6,362 nucleotides of DNA, taken from assembly GCA_903970355.1 (NCBI GenBank), contig CAJCIF010000536.1, forward strand, positions 1 through 6,362. The letters are read 5' to 3'. Under the pieces are notes generated by a model, which saw only the letters and a program-made list of their open reading frames with translations, was not told the DNA's origin and made no database searches. Source of the stretch: Actinomycetota bacterium. Lineage in GTDB: Bacteria; Cyanobacteriota; Vampirovibrionia; Obscuribacterales; Obscuribacteraceae. The position numbers and the translations under genes are program-made. The first letter of the stretch is position 1, and every line of letters starts with the position of its first letter. This document shows, one piece after another, positions 1 through 5,306 of this stretch.

Positions 1-828
1 CCAGAGCGATATATAACCGCCACTAAGACTGGTGCCTCCTAAAACAGAGACTGCTATGACAACAAGCTCTTTGCCGATGTGGTCGACACTGACAGAAGAA
101 TTGGCGAGAAGAGCCCAGAGAACGCCAGCCAAGGCAGCGAGCATTCCGTTTAAAAGAAAAGCGACCGTGAGCACTTTTGTAGCGCCAATTCCGGCATACA
201 AAGCGCCTTTCCGGCTTGCGCCTAAGGCACAACAAAACTGTGGAAAGTTACTCCAATTGAGCAAAATGATCGCAGTTACTACTGATGCCACAGCCAGAAA
301 GAATCCGGGAGACGACACGTCCCAGAAGTTAGGCTCAGGAATAAAACCAAGTGGAATACTGTTTGGCGTACCGCGCACAATTCCTGCCCCGCCCAAAAGT
401 ATGGAAAAGAGAAGTCCGATCACACCGAAAGACCAGGATAATATCAAAGCGGGTGCCTTTGTAGTTGACACCAACCAACCAAGAAGAAGCCCGGCAAGCG
501 CGCCATAAAAAGTGCAAAGAGTGGCCGCCAATCTGCCATCCAGGCCTTGCTGTGTAAGCACCGCAAATAACGCCCCGGCAAAAGAGACCGTACCGACAAT
601 GGAAAGATCGATGCTGCCTGCGGCAATGACGAGACTGGCTCCACAAGCCAGCAATGCAAAAGGTGCTCCTTCTTTAACGACATGACTGACAATACTTAAA
701 AAAGCCTCACTGCTAAAAGCGGAACGATGCATAAATAAAAGCAGCACAAAGAACACCACAAATAGAAGTGGTGCCACCGCATACATGCTTTTTTGTCCGG
801 CAAATTGTTCGCTCTTCTTCAGCAGCAT
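1..828 (-). CDS. RbsC-family ABC transporter permease, 3' end cut by window edge
   Basis: A continuous frame of 276 codons runs from ATG at 828 to base 1 with no stop, so the C-terminus lies outside the window. It is a polytopic membrane protein. Hydrophobic segments fall near residues 16-33, 55-75, 80-92, 103-120, 126-149, 174-191, 216-242 and 255-265. Family hallmarks of the ribose/sugar/nucleoside permease group (BPD_transp_2) are visible: GASLVIAAGSIDLSIV (63-78), matching the usual LVIxxGGIDLSVG; ALGASRKGALYAGI (201-214) followed by a hydrophobic stretch ending LAALAGVLWA, the loop that contacts the ATPase; and ELVVIAVSVLGGTSLSGG (254-271). Family members are about 300-340 residues, so perhaps 40-60 are missing. 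The start is chosen because an in-frame stop lies upstream with no ATG, GTG or TTG between; the ribosome site (TTAGG, 6 bases away) is weak. No ATPase or binding-protein gene lies upstream, so any partners are to the left or elsewhere. Substrate cannot be told. Confidence 0.9.
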   Translation of the reverse strand, partial: MLLKKSEQFAGQKSMYAVAPLLFVVFFVLLLFMHRSAFSSEAFLSIVSHVVKEGAPFALLACGASLVIAAGSIDLSIVGTVSFAGALFAVLTQQGLDGRLAATLCTFYGALAGLLLGWLVSTTKAPALILSWSFGVIGLLFSILLGGAGIVRGTPNSIPLGFIPEPNFWDVSSPGFFLAVASVVTAIILLNWSNFPQFCCALGASRKGALYAGIGATKVLTVAFLLNGMLAALAGVLWALLANSSVSVDHIGKELVVIAVSVLGGTSLSGGYISLW

Positions 829-841
829 AACTAACCTAATG

Positions 842-958
842 CTCCGGCGGCTCCTATCGTCGCCTTCTTGGCACCTGAATGCCCCGGAAGGCTCACGCCC
901 AGTTGATGATACCGCCTTGACATCAACGTGAACGTGGCGACGGCTTCATCCGCTGGGG
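842..958 (+). other. G+C-rich block able to fold into a multi-branched structure; candidate structured RNA or repeat
   Basis: This fills most of the 211-bp gap between the exported-protein gene and the permease, and its G+C (about 62%) is well above its neighbours. Nested complementary segments are visible. 842-850 pairs with 950-958 (9 pairs, two G-U on the plus strand). 857-864 pairs with 936-943 (8 pairs, one U-G on plus). 862-867 pairs with 887-892 and encloses 870-873/880-883 with loop CCTGAA. 893-897 pairs with 927-931 and encloses 903-908/921-926. Using only 858-861/939-942 of the second helix, these form a three-way junction closed by an outer stem. The G-U pairs favour the plus strand, but the outer stem can re-pair as 842-845/957-960 plus 847-850/950-953 on either strand, so direction is uncertain. 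It does not match a riboswitch class I can recall. It could equally be a repeat element or part of a small reading frame on the minus strand. Confidence 0.35.
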
Positions 959-969
959 AGTGATATCGG

Positions 970-1003
970 GAAGTTCCGAAATTTGATCTAATTTCGGAAC
1001 TTC
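970..1003. repeat. Palindromic repeat, copy A (perfect 14-bp stem)
   Basis: GAAGTTCCGAAATT at 970-983 is exactly complementary to AATTTCGGAACTTC at 990-1003, with a 6-base loop TGATCT. The segment 976-1002 recurs at 4203-4229 with one mismatch and in the same orientation, so this is a repeated intergenic element and not a chance hairpin. It lies 37 bases beyond the stop of the exported-protein gene. Neither side has a T-run, so it is not a standard intrinsic terminator, although such a stem could still stabilise a 3' end. Confidence 0.8.
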
Positions 1004-1004
1004 G

Positions 1005-1019
1005 TCCAATTCAATTGGA
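1005..1019. repeat. Short palindrome TCCAATT-C-AATTGGA
   Basis: Two 7-base arms (1005-1011 and 1013-1019) are separated by a single base. It sits one base after palindromic repeat copy A and 20 bases beyond the stop of the exported-protein gene. The 1-base loop makes it more plausible as a protein-binding dyad in DNA than as an RNA hairpin. It is absent beside copy B at 4203-4229. No function can be assigned. Confidence 0.5.
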
Positions 1020-1039
1020 ATAGCAGCTCGGCCACTGAC

Positions 1040-1945
1040 CTAACGTGACGACCCGGCCACCTCGCTCATGATCGCGTCTTTTTCTTGCTTCTTCGTTCCA
1101 TTAGATGACACACTTGTCGTGGATGTCGTTGTAGTGGTGGTTGTTGTTGTCGAAGTCTTCACGGATTTGGACTTTGGCCTCAAAGCCAGCTGATAGGCAA
1201 CAATCTTTTGTTTGGCTAACGAATATCGTTTCGACTTGGCACTGACCTGTTTCAACTCACCGATCGCCTCACCATACTTACCGGCTTTAGCATTGGACTG
1301 CGCGTCGTTGTATAGGCGCAGTGCTTCCTTTTCCATGGCAAATTGTTCACCCAGTTTGCGCACATTTTCAAATTGGGGAGTGTCCGGTCCGATAGATTGG
1401 AGAACGCCAAGTGCGTCATCGTAGTTGTCAGCATTGGCTAGCTGACTTGCTTGAATAACTTTATCCCTCATTTGCATTTCAACATCAACGGCATTTTGAA
1501 TCGGTCCGACAGCGCGACCAACGATGCCACCAATAACTTCGCGTGCCGCACCGTCAACGAGAGCTTTGTTGAGTGGTGCACCGGGTTGAAGGGAGAAATC
1601 TTGATTGTATTTTTGAACAGCGGTGGTACTGATGACGTGTCCATCTTTGGTTTTCACTGTCACGTTGCCGTTGTAGCGAATGGCACCACTAACTTGATCC
1701 AGCCGTTCCGTAATGTTACAGACGACGTACCAATCCGGATTCACGGTGCTAATCACAATGTCCTGCCGGTCTTGCAATTGAGAAGTAATGCGATCTACAA
1801 CTTCCTGCTCGATGCCGCTGCCACCGCCCGGAATAATAGCGATACGTACAGGCGGAGCTGCAAACGCTTTAAGTTGAACTGCAAATAGAAGCACCAAAAC
1901 GAAGGCACCAGCAAGCACCATCCGCATGAATCGATTTTTGGTCAT
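1040..1945 (-). CDS. Exported protein with helical repeat region and poly-Thr tail segment, function unknown
   Basis: The product is 301 residues. The N-terminus has basic residues (K3, R5, R8), a hydrophobic core (about 9-24) and an AFA|A site, so a signal peptide with cleavage after about A29 is likely; there is no lipobox Cys. Residues 30-110 look like an alpha/beta domain (VRIAIIPGGGSG, then a strand-rich stretch with DWYVVCNITERL and TVKTKDGHVIST). Residues about 155-255 are helical and contain a TPR-like pair (NADNYDDALGVLQSI; AKAGKYGEAIGELKQV). A low-complexity Ser/Thr segment follows at about 264-280, with nine consecutive Thr written in mixed codons, so it is not a simple DNA microsatellite. 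The last 20 residues are charged. The start is well supported: AAAGG lies 7 bases upstream. The kinase stop is only 3 bases before this ATG, so the two are co-transcribed and probably act together at the membrane. I do not recognise a named family. Confidence 0.88.
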   Translation of the reverse strand: MTKNRFMRMVLAGAFVLVLLFAVQLKAFAAPPVRIAIIPGGGSGIEQEVVDRITSQLQDRQDIVISTVNPDWYVVCNITERLDQVSGAIRYNGNVTVKTKDGHVISTTAVQKYNQDFSLQPGAPLNKALVDGAAREVIGGIVGRAVGPIQNAVDVEMQMRDKVIQASQLANADNYDDALGVLQSIGPDTPQFENVRKLGEQFAMEKEALRLYNDAQSNAKAGKYGEAIGELKQVSAKSKRYSLAKQKIVAYQLALRPKSKSVKTSTTTTTTTTTSTTSVSSNGTKKQEKDAIMSEVAGSSR

Positions 1946-1948
1946 GAT

Positions 1949-4168
1949 CTAACCTTTGTTCTTTTGAGAAAGTCGCGTACAAAGAGCACTGAAATCTTTT
2001 ACTTCCGGATCGTCGTCGCCTAAAACCGTTCGTTTGATCTTAAGCGATTCGCCTAAAAGCTCGTTGCCCTCAGCGTATGACTTTTGGGAGATTGCCAGCA
2101 TTCCCATGCAAGCAAGGACCTGAGCTGTACGCAAATTGTTTGGACCGAAAGCCATTTCACGAATCGTTTTCGATTGAACGTATTGTACCTTTGCTTCCGC
2201 CCATTTGTTTTCCATCGAATTTATACTGGCAAGTCCGAAAAGGCTATCAGCGTAGATCGGATGATTTTCTCCAACGCTATTTTGCGCATCAGAAAGGGCT
2301 TGCGTATAGGCTTTTCGAGCTTGAGCCAGATCGCCTTGCGTCTCGTAAGCGCGGCCCATTTCGTTTTCGATTAGCGCCTTTTCCATATCATCTTTTGGAC
2401 TAACCTTATGCCGTATGTCCATGGCTTTTTGCAGCAAGCCCAATGCTACTTTGGGTTGGTGTTGCTTTATGTCCAACTTGGCAAGCGCACTGAGAGTATT
2501 CGCTTTCGCGGCATCATTGGCATTTTGTTGTTCTGCCATGCTTAACGCGTCATCCAACATTTTTTTCGCTTCCGCTTTTCTGTTGGTTGCTGAATACAGA
2601 TTGCCGAGTAAGGTCATAACCTCTCGAACTTGAGGGGAATTTTTGTTTTCGCTTTGCCGAATCGCTAAAGCTGATGTTAATGCCTGTTCGCAATGATCAT
2701 ATTGATCTTCGCTGTAGTACGCCTTTGCCAAACCAACAAGAAGATCGCCAGACTGAGCGCCGTTTTTCTTATGCGCTTTCGCTTCGTTTTCAGCATCCTT
2801 GAACAATCCTAACGCTGAGAGATAGCGACCGTTTTTGTATTCGCGGTCCGCTTCTTGAGCTAATTTTTGCCAGGTGTTGTCTCGGGAAGAGTCGTCTTTA
2901 GACGTGTCATTGCCAGTGCTGGCTTGAGCTACTTCATTCGTAACGGCAACAGTATTTGTAGGATGCGTTCCATTCCGCATCATGAAATAGACAGAAGTTC
3001 CTATAATTCCGAGCACTACTAAAAGAGCGGCAATAATTTTCGGTATGTCGAAACCACTCGAGATGATCTGCTGATTAACGGCTCCGGCTGGTGACTTGCG
3101 CAATCTATGTAAATCGCCAGAGCTGGGGCGAGAAATACCCGGTCCCGTATCTCCTTTGGTCTTAATAAGAGAAGGTCCGGTTGGTTTTGCTGCCGGTTGT
3201 GGATTTTTGAACTTCGCTGCTAAAGTTTCAAGATCTGTCCACATTTCAAATGCTGATTGATAGCGCTTTTCCACATCTCGCTGCAGGCATGTAAAAACAA
3301 TTTCCTCCATTTTGGGAGGAATGCCGAGAAGCTTTGGATTAGCTTCTAAAAATCTGGGTGGATCAGTTTTGATGTGCCGATGCAAAACCTCAACCATGTC
3401 ATCGCCTGGAAAGGCAATTTCTCCTGTAAGAGCTTCGTACATGACACATCCAAGTGAATAGATGTCCGAACGAGCATCCAATTTGAGACCGCGACATTGT
3501 TCAGGACTCATATAAAACGGACTACCGATCACCTCGCCATGATTGGTAAGGCTGAGCGAAACATTGCCAGAAGTTTTTTTGGCGATACCGAAATCAAATA
3601 ACTTCAAAACTTCTTGTCCGGAGTCATCTAATACCAGCATCAGGTTGCTCGGTTTGAGATCTCTGTGAATCAGTTTTCGCTTGTGCGCAAAATTAAGAGC
3701 ATCGCCTGCCTGACAAAAAATATGCAATGCCCGCCTTAAATTGATAGGTCCCTCGTCAATGACATCGGCAAGCGTCTGACCTTCCAGATAATCCATGACA
3801 AAGTACGGTATGCCGTTGGCATCAAGTCCGAAATCGAAAACACTGACAATATTTGGATGATTCAGTTGGCAGGCGAGCTTTGCTTCCATTTTGAAGCGCT
3901 TGATGCTTTCAAGATCGTTTGAAGAGAGAAGTTTGAGCGCGACGATGCGCTCCATCAATTGATGCCTGGCCTTGTATACAAAGCTTGAGCCACCGGCACC
4001 AAGGAGAGAAAGAATTTCAAAGCGGTCGGCAAAAACGGTACCAACGCGCGTATCCGTGCTGCGCAACGGGACCTTATGCACGGGACAGATATCCTCAAAG
4101 GGAAATGGCTGATTGCATACAGGGCAAGTTGCGACCACGTTTGGGTCTATTGGTTCTTTGGCGGACAT
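1949..4168 (-). CDS. Transmembrane Ser/Thr protein kinase (PknB type) with N-terminal Cys/His knuckle and C-terminal TPR domain
   Basis: The product is 739 residues and phosphorylates Ser/Thr on unknown targets. Domains in order: a knuckle C15-x2-C18-x9-C28-x2-H31, probably zinc-binding. The kinase domain spans about 50-318, with glycine loop GAGGSSFVYKA (57-67), K79 in VALKLL, E95, catalytic HRDLKPSN (168-175), DFG (192-194), GSPFYMSPEQ (215-224, in place of the usual APE), D235 in the SDIYSLG helix, and R302. All residues needed for activity are present. A Ser/Pro/Lys-rich linker (about 321-375) follows, then one membrane helix at about 377-396, then a TPR array (about 434-735) with repeats of the kinesin-light-chain-like type (LGNLYSATNRKAEAKKML; MGRAYETQGDLAQARKAY). 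Topology should put the kinase inside and the TPRs outside. ATG at 4168 is forced because an in-frame TAG lies two codons upstream. It heads an operon with the exported protein. PASTA domains, usual in PknB of Gram-positives, are replaced by TPRs. Confidence 0.95.
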   Translation of the reverse strand: MSAKEPIDPNVVATCPVCNQPFPFEDICPVHKVPLRSTDTRVGTVFADRFEILSLLGAGGSSFVYKARHQLMERIVALKLLSSNDLESIKRFKMEAKLACQLNHPNIVSVFDFGLDANGIPYFVMDYLEGQTLADVIDEGPINLRRALHIFCQAGDALNFAHKRKLIHRDLKPSNLMLVLDDSGQEVLKLFDFGIAKKTSGNVSLSLTNHGEVIGSPFYMSPEQCRGLKLDARSDIYSLGCVMYEALTGEIAFPGDDMVEVLHRHIKTDPPRFLEANPKLLGIPPKMEEIVFTCLQRDVEKRYQSAFEMWTDLETLAAKFKNPQPAAKPTGPSLIKTKGDTGPGISRPSSGDLHRLRKSPAGAVNQQIISSGFDIPKIIAALLVVLGIIGTSVYFMMRNGTHPTNTVAVTNEVAQASTGNDTSKDDSSRDNTWQKLAQEADREYKNGRYLSALGLFKDAENEAKAHKKNGAQSGDLLVGLAKAYYSEDQYDHCEQALTSALAIRQSENKNSPQVREVMTLLGNLYSATNRKAEAKKMLDDALSMAEQQNANDAAKANTLSALAKLDIKQHQPKVALGLLQKAMDIRHKVSPKDDMEKALIENEMGRAYETQGDLAQARKAYTQALSDAQNSVGENHPIYADSLFGLASINSMENKWAEAKVQYVQSKTIREMAFGPNNLRTAQVLACMGMLAISQKSYAEGNELLGESLKIKRTVLGDDDPEVKDFSALCTRLSQKNKG
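1953..1957 (-). promoter_or_regulatory. Ribosome binding site of the exported-protein gene, inside the kinase 3' end
   Basis: AAAGG, read on the minus strand, lies 7 bases before the ATG at 1945 and within the last codons of the kinase gene, just before its TAG (1951-1949). The close spacing fixes the downstream start and suggests translational coupling between the two genes. Confidence 0.65.
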
Positions 4169-4202
4169 AGCCTACCCGGGGACTGGGGGTGAGGACGATA
4201 GA

Positions 4203-4229
4203 CCGAAATTTGATCTTATTTCGGAACTT
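4203..4229. repeat. Palindromic repeat, copy B (shorter stem)
   Basis: This matches 976-1002 at 26 of 27 positions and in the same orientation: CCGAAATTTGATCT, one variable base, then ATTTCGGAACTT. CCGAAAT (4203-4209) pairs with ATTTCGG (4218-4224). The outer half of the left arm seen in copy A is not conserved here, so the stem is 7 bp and not 14. It sits 35 bases upstream of the kinase ATG, in its probable 5' untranslated or promoter region. Together the copies bracket the two-gene kinase operon. Confidence 0.78.
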
Positions 4230-4245
4230 GGCAACTGACGTGATC

Positions 4246-4319
4246 GGTTGGTCCCAGCTTGGTTAATGAATCAGCTTGACAACCAACCATTCAGCTTCTA
4301 TGGCTTTTGTACCCAGCTG
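4246..4319. promoter_or_regulatory. Intergenic stretch with an inverted repeat and iterated CAGCTT motif, possible operator region
   Basis: GGTTGGT at 4246-4252 is complementary to ACCAACC at 4282-4288. Overlapping this, CAGCTT occurs at 4255, 4272 and 4292, and CAGCTG at 4314, giving steps of 17, 20 and 22 bases. The stretch lies between the korAB terminator and the kinase start, where the kinase promoter should be, so it may be regulatory. I find no convincing -35/-10 pair on the minus strand, and the sites may be chance. The rest of the 218-bp gap holds only the repeat copy and the terminator. Confidence 0.25.
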
Positions 4320-4327
4320 AAATAAAC

Positions 4328-4363
4328 GAATACCCCCTCTTTACTTCGAAAGAGAGGGTATTC
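4328..4363 (-). terminator. Rho-independent terminator of korAB
   Basis: GAATACCC (4328-4335) plus CTCTTT (4337-4342) pair with AAAGAG (4349-4354) plus GGGTATTC (4356-4363) around a 6-base loop. The single C/A mismatch on the plus strand (4336/4355) becomes a G-U pair in minus-strand RNA, giving a continuous 15-pair stem in that direction. The minus-strand sequence after the stem is T-rich (GTTTATTTC). It starts 23 bases after the korB stop, so it should end korAB transcription and separate it from the kinase operon. Confidence 0.8.
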
Positions 4364-4386
4364 CTGAGACCATTTTGTCGATTTGA

Positions 4387-5265
4387 CTAGACCATTTCCT
4401 CAATTAATTCATTGAAGATTTTCTTGTCAATTTCAAGCGGCTGTTTGACGAGCGCACCCTTTTTGAAAATAGCTTCGCTATCTTCATAGGTCGGTTGATC
4501 CGTCTTGTAGATTACGCCTAGTGGAATGCGATCGCCCCACTCGTAAGCCTTGGTCAACGACTTATGGAAATCACTCGGTTCCCAATTTTCGTCTTCGAGC
4601 TTGTAGACGCGTTCTTTGAAGAACGGGTAGGTGTTGATTTTGTTGTAGGTTACGCAGGGGCTGAAGACATCAATTAACGCAAAGCCCTTGTGTGCGATAC
4701 CACCAGCAATCAAATCGGTAAGCAGCTTCGCTTCGCCCGAGAAACCGCGGGCTACGTAAGTAGCACCGGAAGCGATAGCGAGTGCCAGCGGATTGAGTGG
4801 AGTTTCGGCATTGCCAACTGGCGTTGACTTCGTGACGTGACCTTTGGACGTTGTCGGTGAAGCCTGACCTGTCGTTAAACCATAGATTTGGTTGTCCATA
4901 ACCACATAGGTGACATCCAAATTACGGCGCATGGCATGAAGCAAGTGGCCGATGCCAATTCCGTATCCGTCGCCATCACCACCTGTGATGACCACTTTCA
5001 AATCGGTATTGGCGAGGTGTGCACCGGTTGCAACCGGTACCGCTCTGCCGTGCAAGCTGTGAATGCCGTAAGCATGAATGAAACCGGGCAGGTTGGACGA
5101 GCAACCTATACCAGAAACAATCAACAAATCCTTGGGTGCAACACCGTTTTTACCGGCTGCTTCCTGGACGGAACGCAAAACACCATAGTCACCGCAGCCT
5201 GGACACCAGTCTGGGCTTACCGGTCCTTTATATGTATCGAGCGGAAGCTCTATCAACGTTGCCAT
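4387..5265 (-). CDS. korB: 2-oxoacid:ferredoxin oxidoreductase, beta subunit (2-oxoglutarate type likely)
   Basis: The product is 292 residues, the usual length for the KorB family. It binds thiamine diphosphate and a [4Fe-4S] cluster and carries out CoA-dependent oxidative decarboxylation of a 2-oxoacid with transfer of electrons to ferredoxin, in the cytoplasm. Visible signatures: WCPGCG (20-25), C55 in GIGCSS and C204 in FSPCVTYNK, giving the four cluster cysteines C21, C24, C55 and C204; HGRAVPVATG (72-81); the TPP/Mg motif GDGDGYGIG (96-104) with N125 in DNQIYGLTTGQ; and ASPTT (135-139). Nothing is missing. The start at 5265 has GAGG 11 bases upstream, slightly long spacing. It lies 41 bp after korA, the standard gene order, and is followed by a strong terminator. 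Substrate is called 2-oxoglutarate from overall resemblance; pyruvate or branched-chain 2-oxoacids cannot be excluded from sequence reading alone. Confidence 0.93.
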   Translation of the reverse strand: MATLIELPLDTYKGPVSPDWCPGCGDYGVLRSVQEAAGKNGVAPKDLLIVSGIGCSSNLPGFIHAYGIHSLHGRAVPVATGAHLANTDLKVVITGGDGDGYGIGIGHLLHAMRRNLDVTYVVMDNQIYGLTTGQASPTTSKGHVTKSTPVGNAETPLNPLALAIASGATYVARGFSGEAKLLTDLIAGGIAHKGFALIDVFSPCVTYNKINTYPFFKERVYKLEDENWEPSDFHKSLTKAYEWGDRIPLGVIYKTDQPTYEDSEAIFKKGALVKQPLEIDKKIFNELIEEMV

Positions 5266-5306
5266 TCTATTTATTACCTCAGAATCAAAATTCGACTGGA
5301 AATGCT

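Noticed and set aside
32..508. 158-codon plus-strand open frame
   Set aside because: It lies antisense within the permease gene, and its product shows low-complexity, shadow-like composition and no recognisable domain.
335..692. Short overlapping minus-strand frames inside the permease that could suggest a frameshifted or broken gene
   Set aside because: Direct translation from ATG 828 gives one uninterrupted frame to base 1 with all family motifs in order; the other frames are shadows.
902..927. Integron attC site suggested by GTTGATG and CATCAAC
   Set aside because: The ends do not fit the GTTRRRY/RYYYAAC core sites and there is no integrase or cassette array.
842..958. Assignment of the structured block to the M-box (Mg2+) riboswitch because of GGCTCCTAT at 849-857
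   Set aside because: Only this short word matches; the other conserved M-box segments that I know are absent.
970..1003. Palindrome copy A as an intrinsic terminator for the kinase operon
   Set aside because: The stem is strong, but neither strand has a T-run after it, and the same element occurs upstream of the kinase where a terminator would make no sense.
1451..1888. 145-codon plus-strand open frame
   Set aside because: It is antisense to the exported-protein gene, which has a signal peptide, a ribosome site and operon context; the antisense product has none of these.
4276..4304. Plus-strand promoter TTGACA, 17 bases, TATGGC
   Set aside because: The -35 is perfect but the -10 matches only three of six, and there is no plus-strand gene downstream; it would only give antisense RNA to korB.
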